From assembly GCA_946222055.1 (NCBI GenBank), contig CAMIEW010000011.1, positions 1 to 10,121 of the forward strand: a stretch of DNA of 10,121 nt, in the 5' to 3' direction. Of the stretch, positions 1 through 6,766 are shown one piece after another; the first letter of the stretch is position 1, and the number at the start of each line of letters is the position of its first letter. The DNA comes from an uncultured Porphyromonas sp. Its GTDB lineage: Bacteria; Bacteroidota; Bacteroidia; Bacteroidales; Porphyromonadaceae. Under the pieces are notes generated by a model. The model saw only the letters and a list, made by a program, of their open reading frames with translations, was not told where the DNA came from and did no database searches. A program made the translations under genes and the position numbers.

Positions 1-29
1 ACTATAGTAAATAAGTAAAAGAGATAACC

Positions 30-407
30 ATGGCTACTGTAAGATACTCAGATGAGGAGCTGGAGGAGTTTCGCCAGATCATCAATGAGAAGCTCGACAA
101 GGCTCGTAAGGACTACGACTCGCTCATCGAGTCGATGAATGGGAGCGAGAATAGCGACATCAATGACACCTCGCCCTCGTACAAGAATCTCTCCGAGTCG
201 GCGACACTCGCCTCTCGCCAGGAGACCGCCTCCCTCGCAGCGCGTCAGAAGAAATTTATCCAAAATCTGGAGGCTGCTCTGATCCGCATCGAGAATAAGA
301 CCTACGGCGTCTGCCGTATCACCGGAAAACTTATCCCAAAGGAGCGGCTTCGTGCTGTCCCTCACGCTACACTTAGCGTCGAGGCAAAGAACGCCGGGTA
401 CAAGTAA
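30..407 (+). CDS. TraR/DksA-family transcriptional regulator lacking zinc-finger cysteines
   Basis: This is a 125-residue protein of the DksA/TraR type, which in proteobacteria enters the RNA polymerase secondary channel and adjusts initiation, often with ppGpp. The first 80 residues are charged and helical and fit the coiled-coil part. The C-terminal part reads YGVCRITGKLIPKERLRAVPHAT (split here: YGVCRITGKLI at 93-103, then PKERLRAVPHAT), which aligns with the DksA zinc-finger segment. Canonical DksA has two CxxC pairs; here only one cysteine (Cys96) remains, so a four-cysteine zinc site is impossible. From memory this loss is usual in Bacteroidetes members of the family. The ATG at 30 follows a purine-rich stretch (aaaagagataacc) but no true Shine-Dalgarno. 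The gene precedes lspA by 81 bases, or 24 if a GTG start is used for lspA. A role in rRNA or stress transcription is inferred from the family only. Confidence 0.9.
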   Translation: MATVRYSDEELEEFRQIINEKLDKARKDYDSLIESMNGSENSDINDTSPSYKNLSESATLASRQETASLAARQKKFIQNLEAALIRIENKTYGVCRITGKLIPKERLRAVPHATLSVEAKNAGYK

Positions 408-488
408 TCACAGGTAAGTCTATCGTCTACAGTGAGCGTCAACGACATACCCTCCATAGCAGATCGACCTGTCACGGACCCGAGAGAG

Positions 489-1181
489 ATGCCTGCAGAT
501 CGTCCCCGACGTCGACTTACAGTCGCTGTGGGACTGGCTCTCCTACTCTTGGTCATCGACCAAGCTATCAAGATATGGGTCAAGACCCATATGGAGCTGG
601 GCGAGAGCATCGTGGTGGCAGATTGGTTTCAGATCTACTTCACGGAGAATCCCGGTATGGCATTCGGCTGGGAGCTTTTTGACAAGCTCTTCCTGACTCT
701 CTTCCGCATAGTCGCCAGCGTGTTGCTTGGGTGGCTGGTGGTCTACGTCTCGAGGAGGCGGTATGGTCGTGGAGTGCTGACCTGCTTGGTGGCTATCTTT
801 GCCGGTGCAGTGGGTAATATAATAGACTCTATTTTTTACGGCAAGATATTTACCCACAGCTACGGGCAGGTAGCAACGATCTTCCCCGCTGCACCGGAGA
901 CAGGCTATGGAGACTGGTTTCAGGGGAAGGTGGTGGATATGTTTTACTTCCCCATCATCCGCAGTCAGTGGCCCGACTGGGTGCCCGGATGGGGAGGAGA
1001 GGAGCTGATCTTCTTCCGCCCTATATTCAACTTTGCCGATGCATGCATTTCGGTCGGTGTGATTGCGCTACTGCTATTCTACAGTGGCTCTTTTGCTCAC
1101 CTGATGGGGCATATCGGTAGTAAGAAACCTAAGGACAGAGCGCCTGAGGACTCCGTCATACGTGATGAGGAAGCATCGTAG
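489..1181 (+). CDS. lspA: Lipoprotein signal peptidase (signal peptidase II)
   Basis: This inner-membrane aspartyl peptidase removes the signal peptide of prolipoproteins before the lipid-modified cysteine. From the ATG at 489 it has 230 residues. Family signatures are visible: DQ at 24-25 in the first membrane helix, NPGMAF at 54-59, GNIID at 109-113 and FNFAD at 180-184. Asp113 and Asp184 are the expected catalytic pair. Four hydrophobic segments lie near residues 11-25, 68-88, 95-113 and 183-204. Between the third and fourth is a long insertion (about 118-176, rich in Trp, Gly and Pro) that makes the protein larger than E. coli LspA (about 164 residues); I recall this insertion in other Bacteroidetes LspA. 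A GTG at 432 in the same frame would add 19 polar residues. I prefer 489 because the first helix then begins about ten residues in, as in relatives. The end overlaps the next gene. Confidence 0.93.
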   Translation: MPADRPRRRLTVAVGLALLLLVIDQAIKIWVKTHMELGESIVVADWFQIYFTENPGMAFGWELFDKLFLTLFRIVASVLLGWLVVYVSRRRYGRGVLTCLVAIFAGAVGNIIDSIFYGKIFTHSYGQVATIFPAAPETGYGDWFQGKVVDMFYFPIIRSQWPDWVPGWGGEELIFFRPIFNFADACISVGVIALLLFYSGSFAHLMGHIGSKKPKDRAPEDSVIRDEEAS

Positions 1182-1992
1182 TCTCTGCAGCCTGATCCTG
1201 CTCTCCATCGCTCTGACAATGCTCCTCTCGCAGTGTCGCCGCCGACCGGATGCGATCCTGACGAGAGACGAGATGAAGGCGGTCACCAAGGACATGGTCC
1301 TGGCTCAGTCTTACATTGACAGCAAGTATGGGATGCCGGACTCGGTCCGCGAAGCATACTATAGGAGTGTGCTGGAGAAGCATGGGATCTCGCAGGCAAA
1401 GTACGATACCTCTCTCGTCTGGTACGGAGAAAATCTCCCGATGCTCACGAAGATCTACAATCAGATCATTGAGGAGCTTCAGCAGGAGGCTGTGGTCTTA
1501 GACACCCTCTACCAAGACTCTATCCGCCGCGCCGGACTCACCTACAAATCACCAGAGTCGCTCTGGAGCGAGCCCTCGAGGGTCTGTCTCTCGGAGGGAG
1601 ACCGAGGCTACCGCTTCCTGATGTGTGAGCTTAGGAGCGGCAGTGTGGCGGGAGGGGACACGCTTGACTTTGGTTTCAATATACTGCCGGGGCTGCTCAG
1701 CTCCAGTGAGAGGATCGAGATCTCCTTTGTCACCCTCACCCGAGACAGCAGCATCGTCTACTCCACACAGGCTACACTGGATGGCAAAGGCGACCGACAG
1801 ATAGCACTCGAGTATGTCACGCCTCAAGACACCACAAGCGAGCAGAGCCAGTGGCACCGTCTCTTCCTCTCCTACTATCGTGACCGAGACTGCCTGAGGA
1901 AGATCCCGTTAGTCCTTGATAGTATTTACCTCTCAAAGCGTGAGCCTCCTGTAGCGGTTGAGAAGTCTACAGAGGAGGAGAGTGAAGAGTAA
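1165..1992 (+). CDS. DUF4296 domain lipoprotein
   Basis: This 275-residue protein begins with a basic stretch and a hydrophobic signal segment (about 7-21), followed by LSQC, so Cys24 is the likely lipidated residue. Gln at position -1 of the lipobox is unusual, although the rest fits type II signals. Residues about 26-110 (RPDAILTRDEMKAVTKDMVLAQ onward, with SVREAYYRSVLEKHG and LVWYGENLP) resemble DUF4296, a Bacteroidetes family of unknown function whose members are short lipoproteins. The remaining 160 residues look beta-rich, with no motif I recognise, and end in an acidic tail (EKSTEEESEE). The ATG at 1165 directly follows an in-frame GTG at 1162; either start overlaps the 3' end of lspA by 17-20 bases, which suggests translational coupling. 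The protein is probably an envelope lipoprotein matured by the LspA encoded just upstream. Its function is unknown. Confidence 0.8.
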   Translation: MRKHRSLCSLILLSIALTMLLSQCRRRPDAILTRDEMKAVTKDMVLAQSYIDSKYGMPDSVREAYYRSVLEKHGISQAKYDTSLVWYGENLPMLTKIYNQIIEELQQEAVVLDTLYQDSIRRAGLTYKSPESLWSEPSRVCLSEGDRGYRFLMCELRSGSVAGGDTLDFGFNILPGLLSSSERIEISFVTLTRDSSIVYSTQATLDGKGDRQIALEYVTPQDTTSEQSQWHRLFLSYYRDRDCLRKIPLVLDSIYLSKREPPVAVEKSTEEESEE

Positions 1993-1999
1993 AATTGAC

Positions 2000-2007
2000 T
2001 AACTTTG
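2000..2007 (+). promoter_or_regulatory. Candidate Bacteroidetes -7 promoter element before the DUF5063 gene
   Basis: TAACTTTG matches the Bacteroidetes sigma-ABfr -7 consensus TAnnTTTG exactly. It lies in the 37-base gap after the DUF4296 gene and would give a start near 2013, about 17 bases before the ATG at 2030. No TTG (-33 element) occurs 17-23 bases upstream, which lowers confidence. If real, it makes the genes from 2030 to 6689 a transcription unit separate from the lspA group. Confidence 0.5.
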
Positions 2008-2029
2008 TAACTAAGTTCGGCACAGACCT

Positions 2030-2614
2030 ATGGGACAGACGGGAGATATGACACTCATCTACAGTCCGGAGACATTGGACTTTATCCAGCAGAGCATGAA
2101 TTACCTCGCTCTGCTTGATCCCGAGGTCACCCCCCGATGGACAAGGGAGACGGTGCGTGAGTGCCGAGACACGCTCGCAGCAGTGTATGCCTCAGCGACG
2201 AGACTTCCGGACTTGGATCCGTCGCTGTTCTTTGGTGAGCTGGAACACCTCGTCGAGGAAGAGGATTATGAGCGAGTGAGACGTCGCCACGTGCGATTCT
2301 TCGCCGACCGAGATCTATTCCCCGATGCACTCAACGAGCAGATGCAATTCTCTGAACGCCCGATCAACATTAGCCTCAGTGAGCTGCTTGCCGACCTCTT
2401 CCAGGCTCTCGCCGATATCGTCTGGGTCTACAGGCAGCAAAATGAGGAGACAATGGTCCAGTCTATTGCCGAGGCAAGGTACGCCTTTGACCACGAGTGG
2501 GGAGAAAAGATGGCAGCAGTGCTTAGACGACTTCACCTACTGCTCAGCGATCCGGACTTTATGCCACTTGAGATGCCGGACGATGATGATGACCTATCGA
2601 GCTACGACGAGTGA
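2030..2614 (+). CDS. DUF5063 domain-containing protein
   Basis: This is a 194-residue, probably cytoplasmic, all-helical acidic protein without signal peptide or membrane segment. The pattern of an N-terminal helix (YSPETLDFIQQSMNYLALL), a central acidic stretch (LVEEEDYERVR) and a later helical part (SLSELLADLFQALADIVWVYRQQNEETM, then FDHEWGEKMAAVLRRLHLLL) fits DUF5063, a family of unknown function. It ends in a very acidic tail (PDDDDDLSSYDE). An alternative start at ATG 2048 would remove six residues (MGQTGD). The next gene begins one base after its stop codon (TGATATG), so it is almost certainly cotranscribed and coupled with the exonuclease gene. I recall DUF5063 next to this exonuclease in other Bacteroidales, which hints at a shared role, but nothing in the sequence shows what that role is. 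Confidence 0.78.
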   Translation: MGQTGDMTLIYSPETLDFIQQSMNYLALLDPEVTPRWTRETVRECRDTLAAVYASATRLPDLDPSLFFGELEHLVEEEDYERVRRRHVRFFADRDLFPDALNEQMQFSERPINISLSELLADLFQALADIVWVYRQQNEETMVQSIAEARYAFDHEWGEKMAAVLRRLHLLLSDPDFMPLEMPDDDDDLSSYDE

Positions 2615-2615
2615 T

Positions 2616-3371
2616 ATGCCTATAGATCGGACCACCATCACCAAGGAAGAGCTCGGGGAGCTGGAGGCGGAGGAGCTTCCTGTGCCGGTCACAATCCTTG
2701 ACGCCTCGTGCTCGGACGAAGAGATAGAGAGCGTCATGGATGCGCTCTCGAGGTCTGACGTCCTTGGCCTTGACACAGAGACTAAGCCCTCATTCCATAA
2801 GGGCGAGGGGAACAAGGTCTCCATACTCCAGCTCTCCGATCACGAGCGATCCGTAATCATTAAGCTCCTGACCTTTGACGGGAAGGAGGATAAGGCATCA
2901 CGCCTCGCCCCTGTTTCACGCGTGCTTGCAGACGACAAGACGCTCCTCGTCGGGGTATCGATCCACGATGACGCTCTCGGCTTAAGGAAAGACCATGGGC
3001 TTGAGTGTCATCAGGTCCTTGAGCTGCAGCTGACAGCCAAGGCTGCTGGGCTTAAGGTCTTCTCGCTCTCCAAGCTCTATGCCCTACTCTACGACAAACG
3101 CATCTCCAAGAGCCAGCGACTCAGTAACTGGGAGAACGAGCAGCTCTCAGAAGCGCAAACCAACTATGCCGCACTCGATGCCTATGCCGGACTGCTGATC
3201 TACGACGGGCTCAAGGACTACGTCAAGCCATCTATGATCGAGAAAAAGGTGGGACCGACTGTGAGAAAGCCAAAGTCTAAGAGGAAAGAGCCCTCTGCCA
3301 GAGTGAGAAAGCGTAGGGTGAAAGCCAAGCCCAGAGGCACAAAAGCCAGAAATAAAACCACTGACAAATAA
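2616..3371 (+). CDS. 3'-5' exonuclease, DEDDy type (RNase D/WRN-like domain)
   Basis: This 251-residue protein carries a DnaQ-fold exonuclease domain over about residues 25-202. Motif Exo I is LGLDTETKPSF with Asp53 and Glu55. Exo II is VGVSIHDDALGL with Asp119 as the likely metal ligand. Exo III is YAALDAYAG with Tyr184 and Asp188, which makes it the DEDDy subclass. The YAALDAYAG segment and overall size resemble the WRN exonuclease and stand-alone 3'-5' exonucleases more than full RNase D, because no HRDC domain follows. The last 40 residues (about 210-251) are strongly Lys/Arg-rich (KPKSKRKEPSARVRKRRVK and beyond), probably an unstructured nucleic-acid-binding tail. The open frame extends upstream to 2325, but that part overlaps the DUF5063 gene; the ATG at 2616, one base after that gene's TGA, is the evident start. 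Whether the substrate is RNA or DNA cannot be read from the sequence. Confidence 0.88.
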   Translation: MPIDRTTITKEELGELEAEELPVPVTILDASCSDEEIESVMDALSRSDVLGLDTETKPSFHKGEGNKVSILQLSDHERSVIIKLLTFDGKEDKASRLAPVSRVLADDKTLLVGVSIHDDALGLRKDHGLECHQVLELQLTAKAAGLKVFSLSKLYALLYDKRISKSQRLSNWENEQLSEAQTNYAALDAYAGLLIYDGLKDYVKPSMIEKKVGPTVRKPKSKRKEPSARVRKRRVKAKPRGTKARNKTTDK

Positions 3372-3379
3372 CTCTCCCC

Positions 3380-4594
3380 ATGACTACCAATAACACCATA
3401 CCGATACTCCACTTACGCCCCGGCAAAGACGAGCCGATGGAGCGCCGTCATCCGTGGGTCTTCTCGGGAGCTCTGGATCGGAGAGATACGGACGGACTGA
3501 TGGAGGGAGACTTGGTCGAGCTCAGGAGCTCAAAGGACGACTTTGTCGCCCGAGGCTACTGGTCCCATGAGAATATTGCGATACGGGTCCTCACTTTCGA
3601 CGCTTCCGACGAGATTGACCAAGCGTTCTGGACTCGGCGACTGAGGGAGGCTCTCAGGGTGAGAGAGGCTGTCGGCTTGGCGGGAGAGCACGCCGCCTTC
3701 CGCTGGATCTATGGCGAGGGCGATGGTCTCCCGGGGCTGATCATAGACCTGTACGACTCTATCGCTGTCATGCAGGCTCACACGCTCGGCATCCACCGAC
3801 AGCGACACCTGATCTCAGAGGCGATGTCCGCTGTACTCGGCAGTCGCCTGCAGGTAGTTTACTACAAGAGCTCGGAGACGCTGACGGCAAGCTCTCCGAT
3901 AGAGGGGGAGATTGATGAGCTGCTCATGGGGTCACTGCCGAGGGAGCAGGAGGTGGTGATCGACGAGCGGGGGATGAAGTTTTACCTCGACGTTGTCAAG
4001 GGACAGAAGACCGGCTTCTTCTTAGATCAGAGAGACAACCGCTCCCTCCTGAGACTGTATGCAAAGGGGCGGAAGGTGCTCAATATGTTTTGCTACACAG
4101 GAGGATTCTCCCTCGCTGCCATGCTGGGAGAGGCTAAGCAGGTGGTGTCCGTAGACAGCTCGGAGCGCGCCATAGACCTGACGGCAAGGAATATGGAGCT
4201 CAACTTCCCCGGCAGAGATGACACCCACGAGGAGATCGCCACCGATGCATTCGGCTACTTAGAGGGACTACAGGGGGGAGAGTACGACCTGATGGTACTG
4301 GATCCGCCCGCCTTTGCAAAGAATAGACGCGTCCTCTCACGCGCACTAAATGGCTACCGTCGGCTCAATCGCATTGCGCTCCAGAAGATTGCCCCCTCGA
4401 GCCTGCTCTTCACCTTCAGTTGCTCGCAGGTGGTTAGCCCGGAGAAATTTCAGGAAGCAGTATTTACCGCTGCCCTGCAAGCCGGGCGGGAGGTAAGGAT
4501 CCTCCACCGCCTTACTCAGGCAGCGGATCATCCGGTGAATATTTATCACCCCGAGGGAGAGTATCTCAAGGGGCTGGTGCTCTACGTCAAGTAA
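3380..4594 (+). CDS. rlmI: Class I SAM-dependent rRNA methyltransferase, RlmI-like (23S rRNA m5C)
   Basis: This 404-residue protein matches the RlmI/YccW family in length and order of parts. An N-terminal PUA-like RNA-binding domain covers about residues 7-75 (PGKDEPMERRHPWVFSGAL, then GDLVELRSSKDDFVARGYW). A linker with WIYGEGDGLPGLIID (109-123) and KTGFFLDQRDNR (210-221) leads into a Rossmann-fold methyltransferase domain. Its SAM-binding motif I is VLNMFCYTGGFSLAA (233-247), with an acidic residue ending the next strand (VVSVDSSERA, Asp259). Motif IV is LDPPAFAK (307-314). The catalytic cysteine is expected in FTFSCSQ, at Cys348. In E. coli RlmI makes m5C1962 in 23S rRNA; the same target is inferred here. 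The start lies 8 bases after the exonuclease stop. The stop is followed after one base by the next ATG (TAATATG), the same tight junction as upstream. Confidence 0.92.
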   Translation: MTTNNTIPILHLRPGKDEPMERRHPWVFSGALDRRDTDGLMEGDLVELRSSKDDFVARGYWSHENIAIRVLTFDASDEIDQAFWTRRLREALRVREAVGLAGEHAAFRWIYGEGDGLPGLIIDLYDSIAVMQAHTLGIHRQRHLISEAMSAVLGSRLQVVYYKSSETLTASSPIEGEIDELLMGSLPREQEVVIDERGMKFYLDVVKGQKTGFFLDQRDNRSLLRLYAKGRKVLNMFCYTGGFSLAAMLGEAKQVVSVDSSERAIDLTARNMELNFPGRDDTHEEIATDAFGYLEGLQGGEYDLMVLDPPAFAKNRRVLSRALNGYRRLNRIALQKIAPSSLLFTFSCSQVVSPEKFQEAVFTAALQAGREVRILHRLTQAADHPVNIYHPEGEYLKGLVLYVK

Positions 4595-4595
4595 T

Positions 4596-6017
4596 ATGTC
4601 CGGGCTCCTCTCACGATACACTCTGCTGTTGCTCCTTCTCATTGGGATGATGTCGTCCTGCATTGAGACAAGGAAGGAGAGAGAGTCGGAGGTCGTTAAT
4701 TATCGTAAGTGGAGCGAAATCATCGCCAGCGATACGCTCCGAGTGGGGACGGTCACTTCTCCTACAGACTTCTACTTCTACAGAGGAGAGCCCTTCGGTC
4801 TCGAGTATCAGAAGGTATTTCGCTTCGCCGAGGCTAACAAGCTCAAGCTCGACATCAGGGTCACCGGTAGCAGGGACAGTCTCATATCATGGATCTCATC
4901 CGGAGCAATAGACCTATCCATCACGCCATTTGCCATGACTTCCGAGCTCGGCAAGTCGTATGACTTTGCCGGCAGCGTCGATACGATCGCCTTAGTAGTG
5001 GTGCAAAATAGATCCACCACCCCACTCCTCCGCAGGGTGGGCGACCTAAATGGAAAGTCGATCTACGTCTCCTCCAGTAGCCCGGCAGAGATGCGGCTAA
5101 AGCAGATCGTTGCCGAGGCAGCTCTGGACTCTCTCCATATCCTGCCTGTCGACTCTCTGGGTGATGTGGACCTGATCAAGTCGGTCGCTGATGGAGAGGA
5201 CACCATCCGCTACGCAGCGGTAGACACCCGGCTCGCCGGGTTATTTCAGCGACACCACCCCACCCTCGACACTGAGCTTCGCATCAGCGTACCACTGCGG
5301 TACAGCTGGATGTTGCACAAGGGGAATCAGAGCCTCGCCGAGCAGATCAGCACCTTTTTCAATACCTCACCGGAGGAGGAAGAGAATGATCCCGATCGCC
5401 TACTAACGATAGAGAGTGGCAATTACTTTAGGGACCTCAGATCCCCACTTTCTACTCCTACCATCCGACCGGGTGCGATCTCACCTTATGATGAGATATT
5501 CATGCAAGAGGCTAAGCGTCTGGGCTGGCACTGGAGCTATCTCGCTGCGATTGCCTTCACAGAGTCCCGCTTCATCCCGGACGTTGTAGCCCGATCAGGA
5601 GCGAGGGGACTCATGGGTGTGATGCCAGCCACAGGTCGAGCATATGGGGTGAGTAGCGATCAGTTGCTAGACCCTCTGACAGCAGTGCGCGTGGCGGTCG
5701 ATTGCCTTAGGGACAATGAGAAGTCCTTCAGCAACATCAGGGACACCCACGAGCGAGAGTGCTTTACCCTCGCCGCCTACAACGCCGGTTACGGTCACAT
5801 CCTGGATGCGATGCGGCTGGCACGCAAGTACAGCGCCCCCGACAGCGTCTGGGAGGGTGGCGTAAGGGAGTACCTCCTCCTTAAGAGCACGCCGAAGTAC
5901 TTCAATGACCCCGTGGTCAAGTTTGGCTACGTCCGCGGCTCGGAGACCGTCAAGTATGTAGACAATATCATGCACCTCTCTGCCCTCTATCAGGGAGCAA
6001 AGAGGAAGGAAAAATAG
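4596..6017 (+). CDS. MltF-like membrane-bound lytic transglycosylase lipoprotein (solute-binding plus SLT domains)
   Basis: This 473-residue protein has a signal sequence with a leucine run (8-16) and a lipobox ending MMSSC, giving lipidated Cys22. Residues about 46-275 resemble a family 3 extracellular solute-binding domain (DTLRVGTVTSPTDFYFYRGEPFGLEYQ, then ISWISSGAIDLSITPFAMT). Residues about 297-460 form a goose-type lysozyme/SLT domain: IAFTESRFIPDV with catalytic Glu323, GARGLMGVMPATGRAYG (335-351) and AYNAGYGH (394-401). This is the layout of E. coli MltF, in which the solute-binding domain regulates a transglycosylase that cleaves MurNAc-GlcNAc linkages to 1,6-anhydro ends. It probably acts in the periplasm, anchored by its lipid, and would be processed by the LspA encoded upstream. 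The ATG is one base after the rlmI-like stop. The gene symbol is withheld because orthology to mltF is by architecture only. Confidence 0.9.
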   Translation: MSGLLSRYTLLLLLLIGMMSSCIETRKERESEVVNYRKWSEIIASDTLRVGTVTSPTDFYFYRGEPFGLEYQKVFRFAEANKLKLDIRVTGSRDSLISWISSGAIDLSITPFAMTSELGKSYDFAGSVDTIALVVVQNRSTTPLLRRVGDLNGKSIYVSSSSPAEMRLKQIVAEAALDSLHILPVDSLGDVDLIKSVADGEDTIRYAAVDTRLAGLFQRHHPTLDTELRISVPLRYSWMLHKGNQSLAEQISTFFNTSPEEEENDPDRLLTIESGNYFRDLRSPLSTPTIRPGAISPYDEIFMQEAKRLGWHWSYLAAIAFTESRFIPDVVARSGARGLMGVMPATGRAYGVSSDQLLDPLTAVRVAVDCLRDNEKSFSNIRDTHERECFTLAAYNAGYGHILDAMRLARKYSAPDSVWEGGVREYLLLKSTPKYFNDPVVKFGYVRGSETVKYVDNIMHLSALYQGAKRKEK

Positions 6018-6029
6018 TTAGCTAAGAGT

Positions 6030-6689
6030 ATGAAAATAGTAAACTTATCAGAGCAAAACAGCCTCATCAATCGCTTCATAGCAGAGATGAGAGATGTCGA
6101 TATCCATGGGGACTCGATGCGCTTCCGGAGCAATGCCAGGCGCCTCGGTGAGATTATGGCTTACGAGATCAGTAAGACTCTCGACTACACCGAGAAGAGG
6201 GTGACCACCCCCCTTGGGACCAAGGATATGTACCTGCCTACTGAGGAGGTAGTCGTCGCCACCATCCTCCGTGCCGGGCTCCCCATGCAGATCGGACTGA
6301 CCAACTACTTCGACAAGGCTGACAACGCTTTCGTCTCCGCTTACCGCAAGGAGGGTGGCGATAGTGAACTGGGATTTGACGTGCATATCGAGTACTTGGC
6401 CTCGCCATCGCTCGAGGGACGGACACTGATCCTCGCCGACCCCATGCTCGCCACGGGGAGCTCGATGATGCTTGCCTACAACGCACTCCTCACTAAGGGG
6501 CAGCCTGCTACCACCCACTTTGCGGCCATCATCGCCAGCCAGCAGGGAGTGGACATGCTCTCCAAGCATGCCCCTGAGGACTCCACCCTCTGGATCACCG
6601 CCCTCGATGATAAGCTCAATGAGCACGCCTACATCGTCCCTGGACTGGGTGATGCCGGCGACCTCTCATTTGGGACCAAGATGGACTAA
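6030..6689 (+). CDS. upp: Uracil phosphoribosyltransferase
   Basis: Upp converts uracil and PRPP to UMP in pyrimidine salvage in the cytoplasm. The 219-residue protein is close to the usual family size (about 208-215). The phosphoribosyltransferase signature is LILADPMLATGSS (133-145), with DPMLATG as the PRPP loop. ILRAGLPM (79-86) is the conserved segment after the hood region. YIVPGLGDAGDLSFG (201-215) is the C-terminal uracil-binding segment. The N-terminal ten residues (MKIVNLSEQN) align with the start of other UPRTases, so the ATG at 6030 is sound. It begins 12 bases after the transglycosylase stop, the last gene of the plus-strand run, and ends 14 bases before a strong hairpin. No functional link to its upstream neighbours is evident. 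Confidence 0.96.
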   Translation: MKIVNLSEQNSLINRFIAEMRDVDIHGDSMRFRSNARRLGEIMAYEISKTLDYTEKRVTTPLGTKDMYLPTEEVVVATILRAGLPMQIGLTNYFDKADNAFVSAYRKEGGDSELGFDVHIEYLASPSLEGRTLILADPMLATGSSMMLAYNALLTKGQPATTHFAAIIASQQGVDMLSKHAPEDSTLWITALDDKLNEHAYIVPGLGDAGDLSFGTKMD

Positions 6690-6703
6690 TAGAATTTCAC
6701 CAA

Positions 6704-6749
6704 GAGCAGAGCCTCCGATGGGACATGTGTCTTGTCGGAGGCTCTGCTC
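6704..6749. terminator. Bidirectional terminator hairpin between convergent upp and coaA
   Basis: GAGCAGAGCCTCCGA at 6704-6718 is the exact reverse complement of 6735-6749, a perfect 15-bp GC-rich stem. The 16-base loop contains a further short dyad, GACA-TG-TGTC (6722-6731). The hairpin begins 14 bases after the upp stop and 17 bases after the coaA stop read on the minus strand. Neither side has a strong T run (gttatggtcctt on plus, ttggtgaaattc on minus), so the efficiency of intrinsic termination is uncertain although the position is ideal. Confidence 0.85.
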
Positions 6750-6766
6750 GTTATGGTCCTTCTGCC

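Noticed and set aside
1..8. ACTATAGT palindrome at the window edge, also present in the repeat array at 7951-7958
   Set aside because: An 8-base palindrome is expected by chance within 10 kb, and the surroundings at position 1 lack the CTAATACCG core.
1..29. Possible tail of an upstream gene such as ileS
   Set aside because: Memory of Bacteroidetes gene order suggests ileS upstream, but 29 bases contain no identifiable coding end.
2325..2615. Upstream extension of the exonuclease frame by 97 codons
   Set aside because: It lies wholly within the DUF5063 gene in another frame and its translation is Ser/Arg-rich noise. The exonuclease domain begins after the ATG at 2616.
6048..6626. Minus-strand open frame of 192 codons inside upp
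   Set aside because: It is the antisense shadow of upp, which has all its family motifs; the predicted protein has no recognisable domain.
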